A stretch of DNA of 64,000 bases from Actinomycetospora lemnae (GTDB taxonomy: Bacteria; Actinomycetota; Actinomycetes; Mycobacteriales; Pseudonocardiaceae). Positions within the stretch are counted from its first letter, which is position 1, and the number at the start of each line of letters is the position of its first letter. The position numbers and the translations under genes were made by a program. Below, piece after piece: positions 25,961 to 34,102 of the stretch. Under the pieces are notes generated by a model that saw only the letters and a list, made by a program, of their open reading frames with translations, ran no database searches and was not told the origin of the DNA. The stretch lies in assembly GCF_028737315.1 (NCBI RefSeq), contig NZ_JAQZAO010000001.1, positions 310,001 to 374,000 on the forward strand. Direction: 5' to 3'.

Positions 25961-26821
25961 GTGGGGACCCCGCTCCCGACGCCGGGCGTCGGACCGTCCC
26001 CCGACCACAGCGGCGGCGCGTGCGCCTCGTGCGCGCTCTCGCCGGCATCGTCCCGGCTCGGCCTGGACCCCGGCCGCTACGACCACGTCGTCGCGCTCGC
26101 CGGCAACCCGAACACCGGCAAGAGCACCGTCTTCAACGCGCTGACCGGGCTGCGCCAGCACGTGGGCAACTGGGCGGGCAAGACCGTCGCGCGTGCCGAG
26201 GGCGGGTTCTCCTACGGCGGCGCGGGCTACCGGATCGTCGACCTGCCCGGCACCTACTCGCTGCTGTCCACCAGCACCGACGAGGACGTCGCCCGCGACG
26301 TGCTGCTCTTCGGGCGTCCCGACGTCGTCGTGGTGGTGGTCGACGCGACGCGCCTGGAGCGCAACCTGCCGCTGGTGCTGCAGATCCGCCAGATCACCGG
26401 GCGGGTGGTCGTCGCGCTCAACCTCGTCGACGAGGCCCGGCGCCACGGCATCACCGTCGACACCCGCCACCTGACCCGCGAGCTGGGCGTCCCCGTCGTC
26501 GCCACCGCCGCCCGCCGCGGCGAGGGGCTGCCCGACCTGCTCGCGGCGATCGCGCAGGTGGCGACGGCCGACGACCCGCCCGCGCCCCTGCGGCTCGTGC
26601 ACCGCGACCCCGCCCTCGAGCGGGCCGTCGCCGAGCTCGCCGCGCAGGTCGAGGCCCGCTTCCCCGGCGTCCCCAACAGCCGCTGGGTGGCGCTGCGCCT
26701 GCTCGAGGGCGACGCGGGCATCGAGGAGGCGGTGCGCACCGGCACCCTGGGCGACCTGGCCGAGGTCGACGGTACGGCTCCGCTGCACGCCGTGTCCGAC
26801 CCCCAGGAGCGGTCCGCATGA
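25961..26821 (+). CDS. FeoB G-domain as a separate protein (split FeoB, part 1)
   Basis: A 286-residue GTPase equal to the N-terminal part of FeoB. G1 is GNPNTGKST (48-56), G3 DLPG (94-97), G4 NLVD (154-157), followed by a helical GDI-like region (about 205-275). The first 30 residues hold a Cys-x2-Cys (C21, C24) not usual in FeoB. The chain ends with a stop codon overlapping the permease start (ATGA), so GTPase and channel are made as two polypeptides. Partner of the downstream membrane subunit. Confidence 0.85.
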   Translation: MGTPLPTPGVGPSPDHSGGACASCALSPASSRLGLDPGRYDHVVALAGNPNTGKSTVFNALTGLRQHVGNWAGKTVARAEGGFSYGGAGYRIVDLPGTYSLLSTSTDEDVARDVLLFGRPDVVVVVVDATRLERNLPLVLQIRQITGRVVVALNLVDEARRHGITVDTRHLTRELGVPVVATAARRGEGLPDLLAAIAQVATADDPPAPLRLVHRDPALERAVAELAAQVEARFPGVPNSRWVALRLLEGDAGIEEAVRTGTLGDLAEVDGTAPLHAVSDPQERSA

Positions 26822-28236
26822 CCGACCTCCTCGACGAGGCCGCACGCCTGCGCCGCGGCCTGTCCGGCGACGCTTCCCACGATCTCGGCGACCGCATCGT
26901 CGAGTCGCTCTACACCGACGCCGCGCGCATCGCCGCCACGAGCGTCGACCGCGACGACGCCCGGGCGAAGCTCACCGTCGACCGCGCGCTCGACCGCGTC
27001 CTGACCCACCGCGTGTGGGGCTTCGTCGCGATGGGCGTGCTGTTCTTCGGGGTCTTCTGGTTCACGATCGCCGGGGCCGCGGTGCCGTCGGACCTGCTCT
27101 ACCAGCTGCTCGTGGAGAACGGGCACGGCTGGCTGCGCGGGCTGTTCGAGGCCGTCGGGGCGCCGTGGTGGGTCACCGGCCTGCTCGTCGACGGCGTCTA
27201 CCTGGCGACGGCGTGGGTGATCGCCGTGATGCTGCCGCCGATGGCGATCTTCTTCCCGCTGTTCACCCTGCTCGAGGACTTCGGCTACCTGCCGCGGGTG
27301 GCGTTCAACCTCGACCGGCTCTTCGCCCGCTCCGGCGCCCACGGCAAGCAGGCGCTGACGATGATGATGGGCTACGGCTGCAACGCGGCGGGCGTGACGG
27401 CCACGCGGATCATCGACAGCCGCCGCGAGCGGCTGATCGCGATCATCACGAACAACTTCAGCATCTGCAACGGCCGCTGGCCGACGCTGATCCTCATGGG
27501 GACGATCTTCGTCGGGGCCGTGGTGCCGCCGGCGCTGGCCGGGGTGGTCGCCGCCGGGAGCGTCGTCGCGGTGGTGATCGTCGGGATCGGGGTGACGCTC
27601 GCGGTGTCGTGGCTGCTCTCGCGCACCGTGCTGCGCGGCGAGAGCTCGGTGTACACGCTCGAGCTGCCGCCCTACCGGCCGCCGCAGGTGCTGCGCACGC
27701 TCTACACCTCGATCATCGACCGCACCCTCAAGGTGCTGCGGCGCGCGGTGCTCATGGCGGCGCCGGCGGGTGCGGTGATCTGGCTGGTCGGCAACGTGCA
27801 CCTCGGGGACGCGAGCGTGGCGGCGCACCTCGTGACGGCGTTGAATCCGGTCGGCTGGGTGATCGGCCTGAACGGCGTCATCCTGCTCGCCTACCTCGTG
27901 GCGGTGCCGGCGAACGAGATCATCATCCCGACGATCGTCATGCTCACCCTGACCCTCGGCGCCAACACGCTCGGCGCCGCGCCCGGCGTGATGCTGGAGC
28001 TGGGGGACGACGCGCAGATCGGCTCGGTGCTCGTCGGCGTGGGCGGTTGGACCCTGCTCACCGCGGTGAACCTCATGCTGTTCACGCTGCTGCACAACCC
28101 GTGCAGCACGACCGTGCTGACGATCTGGCACGAGACGCGCAGCGTGCGCTGGACGACCGTCGCCACGCTGCTGCCCCTGGGGCTCGGGTTCGCGGTGTGC
28201 GCGCTGACCGCCCTGATCTGGCGGCTCGTGGTCTGA
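26818..28236 (+). CDS. FeoB membrane domain as a separate protein (split FeoB, part 2)
   Basis: A 472-residue transporter core with two Gate-type halves and about eight to ten helices. FeoB-like signatures are GYGCNAAGVTATR with RERLIAIITN behind it, SICNGRWP (replacing the usual SCxARLP), and the C-terminal HNPCSTTVLTIWHET. A soluble N-terminal stretch of about 65 residues precedes the first helix. ATG overlaps the GTPase gene stop. The divergent Gate motifs and the Mn-type repressor leave open Fe(II), Mn(II) or both as substrate. Confidence 0.82.
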   Translation: MTDLLDEAARLRRGLSGDASHDLGDRIVESLYTDAARIAATSVDRDDARAKLTVDRALDRVLTHRVWGFVAMGVLFFGVFWFTIAGAAVPSDLLYQLLVENGHGWLRGLFEAVGAPWWVTGLLVDGVYLATAWVIAVMLPPMAIFFPLFTLLEDFGYLPRVAFNLDRLFARSGAHGKQALTMMMGYGCNAAGVTATRIIDSRRERLIAIITNNFSICNGRWPTLILMGTIFVGAVVPPALAGVVAAGSVVAVVIVGIGVTLAVSWLLSRTVLRGESSVYTLELPPYRPPQVLRTLYTSIIDRTLKVLRRAVLMAAPAGAVIWLVGNVHLGDASVAAHLVTALNPVGWVIGLNGVILLAYLVAVPANEIIIPTIVMLTLTLGANTLGAAPGVMLELGDDAQIGSVLVGVGGWTLLTAVNLMLFTLLHNPCSTTVLTIWHETRSVRWTTVATLLPLGLGFAVCALTALIWRLVV

Positions 28237-28258
28237 TCTCGTTGGTCTGATCTCGTTG
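28231..28258. repeat. Perfect 14-bp tandem duplication across the feoB stop codon
   Basis: GTCTGATCTCGTTG repeated exactly; the first copy contains the TGA stop of the permease gene. A recent slippage product. Confidence 0.7.
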
Positions 28259-28259
28259 A

Positions 28260-28304
28260 CGAAGGGCACCCCTCGCCCGTCTACCCGAGCGAAGGTGCCC
28301 TTCG
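28260..28304. terminator. Stem-loop terminator between feoB and cbtA
   Basis: 11-bp perfect arms CGAAGGGCACC / GGTGCCCTTCG, with a further CTCG/CGAG pairing inside the loop, placed between convergent operons. Confidence 0.8.
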
Positions 28305-28310
28305 CTCGGA

Positions 28311-29168
28311 TCAGGCGGCCGAGGCCTCGGGCGTGCGCTCGCCGACCTCGCCCTTCGCGAGCCGGCGCTCGACCAGCGCGCCGAACACCAGCCCGAGCAC
28401 GCCCCAGAGCAGGGCCTGCGCGGCGAAGGACGCGACGCGGAAGTGGTAGAGCACGTCGGCGTCGAAGCCCGGGTAGATGATCGTCCCCGCGGCGTCGCGC
28501 AGGGGCAGCGGCGTCTCGCTGACCCGCGGCCCGTTCTCCACGGCGTTGATCGTCAGCTCCCCCAGGCCGGGCAGCACGCTCATGAGGACCGCCGACAGGG
28601 CGACGTACACGACGCCCCCGACGAGCACGGCGTTCCACGTGCCGATCCGCCCGCGGACCTGCCGGGCCACCGCGACCGCGGCCGCGAGGAACAGCAACGA
28701 CCCGATGACCATCACCAGGTACAGCGCGGTGCGGTCGCCGATGGTCTCGTCGCTGCCCACCGCGGGCGGGCTCGCCGGGTACTCCACGAACGGGGTCGCG
28801 TAGATCGTCAGGAACCCGGCGCCGGCCACGACCAGCGCGAGCACCCGCGGGCGCAGCGCCACCCGGCCGTGCAGCAGCGTGTAGGCCACCGCGACCAGCA
28901 GGCCCAGCGCGATCCCGATGGCGACCATGCCGACGCCGAGGCCGATCGTGGCCTGCACGCCCCGGCTGACGACCTCCTCCTCGGCGCCGCCCGCCGGGAC
29001 CGCCCCGGCCGCGGTGGCCAGGGCCTCCTCGGCCTCGCCGCGGCCCTCCTCGTAGGCGATCGCGGCCTCGACCTGCGGCTCGGCGAACAGGAGCGCGAAC
29101 ACCCACGCGACCAGCCCGGCCACCGCACCCGCGATCACGCCCCGGAGCACGAACGAGCGTGCCTCCAT
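28311..29168 (-). CDS. cbtA: CbtA-family predicted cobalt transporter subunit
   Basis: A 285-residue membrane protein with about six hydrophobic segments, the first directly at the N-terminus (VLRGVIAGAVAGLVAWVFAL). A Glu/Ala-rich stretch follows the first helix, and ATPFVEYPASPPAVG near residues 126-140 is characteristic of CbtA. The family was defined through comparative genomics next to B12 genes and riboswitches, and direct transport data are scarce. ATG start with GGAGGAG. It follows cbtB by 28 bp. Confidence 0.88.
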   Translation of the reverse strand: MEARSFVLRGVIAGAVAGLVAWVFALLFAEPQVEAAIAYEEGRGEAEEALATAAGAVPAGGAEEEVVSRGVQATIGLGVGMVAIGIALGLLVAVAYTLLHGRVALRPRVLALVVAGAGFLTIYATPFVEYPASPPAVGSDETIGDRTALYLVMVIGSLLFLAAAVAVARQVRGRIGTWNAVLVGGVVYVALSAVLMSVLPGLGELTINAVENGPRVSETPLPLRDAAGTIIYPGFDADVLYHFRVASFAAQALLWGVLGLVFGALVERRLAKGEVGERTPEASAA

Positions 29169-29196
29169 CTGCAGCTCCTCCTCCGGCGGATCGGGC

Positions 29197-29409
29197 CTAG
29201 TGGCAGGGGAAGCCGAGGAAGTGGCGAGCGTCGTGGACGAGCTCGTGCAGGACGGTGGTGTCGCCGAACACGGAGACGGCGCCCTGGTCGATCCCGACGA
29301 CGTAGTAGAGCGCCAGCCCGACGAGGACGGCGCTGATGAGCCAGGGCAGGGTCTCCGACGCGGGGACCGCGGTGGCCTTGGCGCGGGCGACGGCACCAGC
29401 AGTGGTCAC
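29197..29409 (-). CDS. cbtB: CbtB-family small subunit with C-terminal histidine motif
   Basis: A 70-residue protein with one transmembrane helix (about 24-43) and a periplasmic tail HELVHDARHFLGFPCH, whose His residues are thought to capture Co(II). The GTG start at 29409 is preferred because AGGAG lies six bases upstream; an in-frame ATG six bases earlier sits on that site. First gene of the cbtBA operon. A sigma-70-like promoter is visible upstream. Confidence 0.88.
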   Translation of the reverse strand: MTTAGAVARAKATAVPASETLPWLISAVLVGLALYYVVGIDQGAVSVFGDTTVLHELVHDARHFLGFPCH

Positions 29410-29468
29410 GGGCATCTCCTGTTCGGGCGCACGGCGAGCGACCGCCCCGGCGGTGGCGGTCGTCCGAG

Positions 29469-29498
29469 ACGCTAGGGGCCCGGGGATCACGGCGTCAA
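29469..29498 (-). promoter_or_regulatory. Predicted promoter of cbtBA
   Basis: On the minus strand TTGACG (29498-29493), an 18-bp spacer and TAGCGT (29474-29469), about 60 bp upstream of the cbtB start. It lies in the 273-bp divergent region shared with the ABC operon. I found no conserved B12-box (GCCACTG) here. Confidence 0.5.
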
Positions 29499-29595
29499 CG
29501 CCTCAGCATGTGATGAGCTATGGGCGTTGAACTGGACGTTCGGGGTCGCGAGACCAGCGGCGGGCGCCCCCATTGCTGCCACCGACTGGCAACTC

Positions 29596-29643
29596 ATGCA
29601 CGTGTGCGCCTGCGACCAGTGCGTTGCAGAGCACGTGGGGTAG
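29596..29643 (+). CDS. Possible Cys/His-rich leader peptide (15 codons)
   Basis: A short frame starting at ATG encodes MHVCACDQCVAEHVG, with three Cys and two His in 15 residues, ending 39 bp before the ABC operon start. No ribosome binding site is clear before the ATG; the frame is open for some distance upstream without a good start. It could be a metal- or cysteine-sensing leader, or chance. Low confidence. Confidence 0.25.
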   Translation: MHVCACDQCVAEHVG

Positions 29644-29682
29644 CCACCCGTTCGCGGCGGGAAGGCCCTAGGGTCCCGGCCC

Positions 29683-30465
29683 GTGTCCCCCGTCGCCGAG
29701 GTCCGCGACCTCACCGTCACCGCGGGCGGGGCGACGTGCGTCGACGGGGTCACGCTCGGCGTCGCGCCGGGCGAGCGGTGGGGCGTCGTCGGACCGTCGG
29801 GGGCGGGCAAGTCGCTGACCGCCGCCGCGGTGGCGGGCCTCCTGCCGCCCGGGACGACGGCGGGCGGGAGCGTCCGGGTCGACGGCACCGAGCTCGTCGG
29901 CGTGCCGGAGACGACGCTCGCCGAGGTGCGTGGCTGCGGGGTCGCCCTCGTCGCCCAGGACTCCGCGACGGCCCTCCACCCGCTGCTCGCCGTGGGCCGC
30001 CAGCTCGCGATGCCGCTGCGACGCCACCAGCGTCTCGACCGCGCCACCGCCCGCGCCCGCGTGGTCGAGGCGCTCGCCGAGGTCGACCTGCCCGCCGAGC
30101 TCGCCCGCGCCCGCCCGTCGCAGCTCTCGGGCGGGCAGCGCCAGCGCGTCGCGCTCGCCGCGGCCCTGGCGTGCCGCCCGCGCCTGCTCGTCGCCGACGA
30201 GCCGACCGCCGCTCTCGACGGACCCGTCGCCCGGGCCCTGCTCGACCGCCTCGACCGGGCGCTGGCGGCGTCCGGGACGGCGCTGGTGCTGGTCACCCAC
30301 GACCTCGGGGTGCTCGCGGCCGTGTGCGAGCAGGTCGTCGTCCTCGCCGGGGGCCGGGTGGTCGAGCACGGCGCGGTGCGCGAGGTCCTCGCCGCGCCGG
30401 CGCACGCGGTCACGCGCGAGCTCGTGGACGCGGCCCGCCTGTCGGTGCCGGAGGTGCGGGCGTGA
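29683..30465 (+). CDS. ABC transporter ATPase, peptide/nickel family (DppD/NikD-like)
   Basis: A 260-residue ATPase with Walker A GPSGAGKS (37-44), signature LSGGQRQR near 147-154, Walker B LLVADEPT near 167-174 and switch His in LVTHDLG. It powers import by the family-5 binding protein system encoded downstream. The GTG start follows the divergent region shared with cbtB. The GTGA overlap with the second ATPase gene indicates one operon. Confidence 0.9.
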   Translation: MSPVAEVRDLTVTAGGATCVDGVTLGVAPGERWGVVGPSGAGKSLTAAAVAGLLPPGTTAGGSVRVDGTELVGVPETTLAEVRGCGVALVAQDSATALHPLLAVGRQLAMPLRRHQRLDRATARARVVEALAEVDLPAELARARPSQLSGGQRQRVALAAALACRPRLLVADEPTAALDGPVARALLDRLDRALAASGTALVLVTHDLGVLAAVCEQVVVLAGGRVVEHGAVREVLAAPAHAVTRELVDAARLSVPEVRA

Positions 30466-31232
30466 GCTTCAGCCTCGCCGGCGTCACCCGCCGCTACACC
30501 GTGCCCGGCGACCGGCCGTGGCGGCGCGTCGTACGGACCGCCCTCGACGGGCTCGACCTGGAGGTCCCCGCCCGCGGCGACCTCGCCGTCGTGGGGGCGT
30601 CGGGGTCGGGGAAGTCGACGCTGCTGCGGATGCTGCTCGCGCTCGAGGCCCCGGACGCGGGCACGGTGCGGTTCCGCGGCGAGGTCGTCACCCCGCGACG
30701 CCCCGGCGAGGTGCGCCGGGCCGTCGGCGTCGTCGCCCAGGACCCCGGCAGCTCGCTCGACCCACGTCTGCCGGTCGGTGCGAGCATCCGCGAGCCCCTG
30801 GAGTGCGCGCGCGTGCCCGGCGACCACGGGGACCGGGTCGCCGAGCTGCTCGACGCCGTCGGGCTCGACCCGGCCGTCGCCGACCGCCGCCCGGCGGGGT
30901 TCTCCGGCGGCGAGCGCCAGCGGATCGCGCTGGCCCGGGCGCTCGCGACCCGCCCGGCGGTGCTCGTCGCCGACGAGCCGTTCAGCGCCGTCGACCCCAC
31001 GACCCGGCGGCGTCTCGTCACCCTCGTCGGCGATCTGACCCGCGCGTCGGGGACCCGGCTGCTGCTCGTCAGCCACGACCTCGGCGTCGCCCAGCGGCTC
31101 TGCTCCGACGTCGCCGTCCTGGCCTCGGGGCGGGTCGTCGAGACCGGCCCCATCGACGACGTCCTCGCGCGCCCGTCCGCGGACGCCACCCGCGCGCTGC
31201 TCGACGCCGTGCTGGGCGTGGAGGTGGCGTGA
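30462..31232 (+). CDS. ABC transporter ATPase, peptide/nickel family (DppF/NikE-like)
   Basis: A 256-residue second ATPase with Walker A GASGSGKST near 46-54, signature FSGGERQR, Walker B VLVADEPF and switch histidine in LVSHDLG. It pairs with the preceding ATPase under the fused permease. GTG start overlaps the stop of the first ATPase gene, and its own stop overlaps the MFS gene start, so all three are coupled. Confidence 0.9.
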   Translation: MSFSLAGVTRRYTVPGDRPWRRVVRTALDGLDLEVPARGDLAVVGASGSGKSTLLRMLLALEAPDAGTVRFRGEVVTPRRPGEVRRAVGVVAQDPGSSLDPRLPVGASIREPLECARVPGDHGDRVAELLDAVGLDPAVADRRPAGFSGGERQRIALARALATRPAVLVADEPFSAVDPTTRRRLVTLVGDLTRASGTRLLLVSHDLGVAQRLCSDVAVLASGRVVETGPIDDVLARPSADATRALLDAVLGVEVA

Positions 31233-32491
31233 GCGACCTGCTGCGCCGGTGGTCGATCCTCGGGCGCCTGGGCGAGCTGCCCCGCCCGATGCGCCTCATC
31301 GTGCTCGGCCAGCTCGCCTTCAACACCGGCTTCTACCTGGTGCTGCCGTTCTTCGCGCTGCACCTCACGCGCGACCTCGGGCTCGGCGGCGCGCTGGTCG
31401 GGCTGCTGCTGGGGCTGCGGACGTTCAGCCAGCAGGGGCTGTTCTTCCTGGGCGGGGCGCTGGCCGACCGGTTCGGTACCCGGCCGGTGGCGCTCACCGG
31501 GTTCGTGGTGCGGATCGTCGGGCTCCTGCTCCTCGCGGGCGCGGACGGCCCCGTTCTGCTGGTCGCGGGGACGGTGGCGACGGGCTTCGCGGCGGCGCTG
31601 TTCTCGCCGGCGGTGGAGGCGGAGCTGGCGCGGCGGGCGGGGGCGCTGGAGCGGACCGACGGCCCCACGCGCAGCGAGGCGTTCGCGATGTTCGGGGTCG
31701 CCGGGGAGGTCGGCGTCGTCGTCGGCCCGGTGCTGGGCTCGCTGCTGCTGACCGTCGACTTCGCGGTGACGGCCCTCGCGGCGGCGGGCGTGTTCGTCGT
31801 CGTCCTCGTCGCCTTCGCCCGCGGGATGCCGCGCGAACCCGCCGCGCACGCCGGGGAGCCGGTGCTCGCGGGGTGGGGCGAGGTGCTGCGCAACCCCGCC
31901 TTCCTGGCGTTCGCCGCGGCGTACTCGTCGTGGCTGCTGAGCTACAACCAGCTCTACCTCGCGCTGCCGGTGGAGCTCGCCCGCGTCGGGTCCGCCGGGC
32001 TGCTCGGGGCACTGTTCGTGCTGTCGGCGGTGATCGTGGTGGTCGGGCAGGTCCCGCTGGCCGAGGTGGTCCGCCGGCGGCTCGGGACGCGCGCGCTGCC
32101 CGTGGGGTTCGCGGTGCTCGCGCTGTCGTTCCTGGCGACGGCGGTGCTCGTCGGCCTCGGGGCGCCCGGGCCGGTGCCGGCGGTCGTGTTCGTCGTGACG
32201 CTGACGCTCGGGCAGATGACGGTCGTGCCGATCGCGCAGGACGCGGTCGGGCGGCTCGCGGGCGAGCGGCGCCTCGGCGCGCACTTCGGCGTCCTCGCCT
32301 CCGCCGGCGGCCTCGCCGTGCTGGGCGGGAGCGCGCTGCTCGGCGCCCTGCTCGACGCCGGCGGCCCGCCCGCCCTGCCCTGGGCCGTCACCGCGGCCCT
32401 GCCCCTGACCAGCGCGCTCGTCATGGGCGTCCTCGTCCGCCGCGTGCCCGCGCTGCACGCCGACACCCTCGCCGCCGGGAGGCCGTCGTGA
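31229..32491 (+). CDS. MFS transporter inside the ABC operon
   Basis: A 420-residue major facilitator protein with about twelve helices. Loop 2-3 carries GGALADRFGTRPV, the family motif A. It is translationally coupled on both sides (GTGA overlaps), placing it inside a binding-protein-dependent uptake operon. In opine-metallophore loci such as staphylopine cnt, an MFS exporter (CntE) is encoded with a family-5 ABC importer; a similar export-import arrangement is possible here, though no synthesis genes are present. Direction and substrate are not known. Confidence 0.88.
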   Translation: MSDLLRRWSILGRLGELPRPMRLIVLGQLAFNTGFYLVLPFFALHLTRDLGLGGALVGLLLGLRTFSQQGLFFLGGALADRFGTRPVALTGFVVRIVGLLLLAGADGPVLLVAGTVATGFAAALFSPAVEAELARRAGALERTDGPTRSEAFAMFGVAGEVGVVVGPVLGSLLLTVDFAVTALAAAGVFVVVLVAFARGMPREPAAHAGEPVLAGWGEVLRNPAFLAFAAAYSSWLLSYNQLYLALPVELARVGSAGLLGALFVLSAVIVVVGQVPLAEVVRRRLGTRALPVGFAVLALSFLATAVLVGLGAPGPVPAVVFVVTLTLGQMTVVPIAQDAVGRLAGERRLGAHFGVLASAGGLAVLGGSALLGALLDAGGPPALPWAVTAALPLTSALVMGVLVRRVPALHADTLAAGRPS

Positions 32492-34002
32492 AGCCCGTTG
32501 GACCAGCCCGCCGCTCGTCCCGCCGCCTGGGGGTCCTCCTGGCCGTCCTCGGCCTCGCCCTCACCGGGTGCTTCAGCACGTCGGGGGGCGACGGCGGTGA
32601 CGGGCGGCTGCGGGTCGGGCTGTCGTTCCCGCCCACGTCGGGCCTGTCGCCCTACGGCAACGAGGCGACGCTCGCGACGCGCCTCGGGGTCACCGAGCCG
32701 CTCGTGGTCCTCACCGGCGGCACCCCGACCCCGGCGCTGGCGACGGCGTGGACCCAGGTCTCGCCGACGAGCTGGCGGTTCACGCTGCGCTCCGGCGTCA
32801 CCTTCCACGACGGCACGCCGCTCAACCCGGAGGCCGTCGCCGGCAGCCTCACCCGCGCCGCCGCGGCCACGCCGACGCCGCGGGCGCTGGCCTCGCTGGC
32901 CGCCACCGGACCCGCGCTCACGGCCGTGCCGGACGGCGCCGGTGGCGTCCTCGTCACCACGCCCGCGCCCGACCCGGTGCTCCCCCAGCGCCTGGCCTCG
33001 CCGGAGCTGGTGATCCTCGCCCCGTCCGCCTACGCCGACCCGTCCCGGCCGAGCCCGGTGCGGGCGGGCACCGGGCCGTTCGTGCTCACCCGCGTCGACG
33101 GGTCCACCGGCGCGACGCTCGACGCCAACCCCTCGTCGTGGCGGGGACCGGTGGGTGCGCCCGGGATCGACGCGCGGTTCCTCGCCGACGGCGCGGCGCG
33201 CGCCAACGCCCTGCGCGCCGGCGAGCTCGACGTCGCCGAGGCGATCCCGGCCTCGCAGGTGGCGTCGATCGCGCCGCCGCAGCGGGTCTCCGGCGTCCCG
33301 CTGCCGCGCAGCGTCGCGGTGTACCTCGACCAGCGCTCGCCGGTGCTCGCCGACCCCGGCGTCCGGGCCGCGGTCCGCACCGCGCTCGCGCCGGTCGACG
33401 TCGCCGGCGCGATCTACGAGGGCCGCGCCGACCCGGCCGCCGGCCTGTTCGGGCCCGCGACGCCCTGGGCCGCCGCCCGTCCCCCGCACCCGGTGACCCC
33501 GCCGGCGCCCGTCGCGGGACAGCGCCTCCGCCTGGCAACGTACTCCGACCGCGCCGAGCTCCCCGAGATCGCCGCCGCGGACGCCGATGCGCTGCGCCGC
33601 GCCGGGTTCACCGTCGACGTCACCGTGCTCGAGAGCTCGGCGTTCGAGGCGCAGCTGGGCACCGGGGCGTTCGACGCGGTGATCATCAGCCGGTCGCAGC
33701 AGCTCGACACCGGCGACCCCGTCGGCTACCTGGCCAGCGACTTCTCCTGCGCCGGCAGCTACAACCAGGCGCGCTACTGCGACCCGGCGACCGACGCGAT
33801 CCTCGCCGCCGCCGCCGCGACCAGCGACGTCGAGGCCCGCCGACGCGCCGCGCTCGCGGTGGAGGCGCGCGTGCTCGCCGCCGACGCCGTGGTCCCGCAC
33901 GTCACCGAGCGCGCGCGGGTGGGCCTCGGCGCGGGCGTCACCGGCGTGGTCGAGGACCCGAACGAGCAGTTCCTGGTCACCGCCGCGACCCACCGGGGCT
34001 GA
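32488..34002 (+). CDS. Family-5 extracellular solute-binding lipoprotein
   Basis: A 504-residue substrate-binding protein, exported and lipid-anchored at Cys28 (lipobox LTGC). Family-5 marks include LRSGVTFHDGTPLNPEAV (residues about 103-120) and the C-terminal SDFSCAGSYNQARYCDPATD. The family binds peptides, Ni(II)-chelates, opines and metallophores. GTG start overlaps the MFS gene stop. A 13-bp stem-loop follows it before the permease gene, a common way to raise binding-protein mRNA over permease mRNA. Confidence 0.9.
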   Translation: MKPVGPARRSSRRLGVLLAVLGLALTGCFSTSGGDGGDGRLRVGLSFPPTSGLSPYGNEATLATRLGVTEPLVVLTGGTPTPALATAWTQVSPTSWRFTLRSGVTFHDGTPLNPEAVAGSLTRAAAATPTPRALASLAATGPALTAVPDGAGGVLVTTPAPDPVLPQRLASPELVILAPSAYADPSRPSPVRAGTGPFVLTRVDGSTGATLDANPSSWRGPVGAPGIDARFLADGAARANALRAGELDVAEAIPASQVASIAPPQRVSGVPLPRSVAVYLDQRSPVLADPGVRAAVRTALAPVDVAGAIYEGRADPAAGLFGPATPWAAARPPHPVTPPAPVAGQRLRLATYSDRAELPEIAAADADALRRAGFTVDVTVLESSAFEAQLGTGAFDAVIISRSQQLDTGDPVGYLASDFSCAGSYNQARYCDPATDAILAAAAATSDVEARRRAALAVEARVLAADAVVPHVTERARVGLGAGVTGVVEDPNEQFLVTAATHRG

Positions 34003-34022
34003 GCGGGGTGTGCGGGCTCGCG

Positions 34023-34051
34023 AGTGTCAGCGTGGCGTCCACGCTGGCACT
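34023..34051. repeat. Intercistronic stem-loop between binding protein and permease genes
   Basis: Arms AGTGTCAGCGTGG (34023-34035) and CCACGCTGGCACT (34039-34051), 12 of 13 pairs, 3-base loop. Likely an mRNA-stabilising or attenuating hairpin inside the operon. Confidence 0.6.
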
Positions 34052-34102
34052 GGACGCCAGGATCGCCACCACCTCGCGCGCGCGACACGCCGGGACGGGC
34101 GG

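Noticed and set aside
29410-29682. Cobalamin riboswitch before cbtBA
   Set aside because: No B12-box or matching conserved core found by eye on either strand. A covariance-model search would be decisive.
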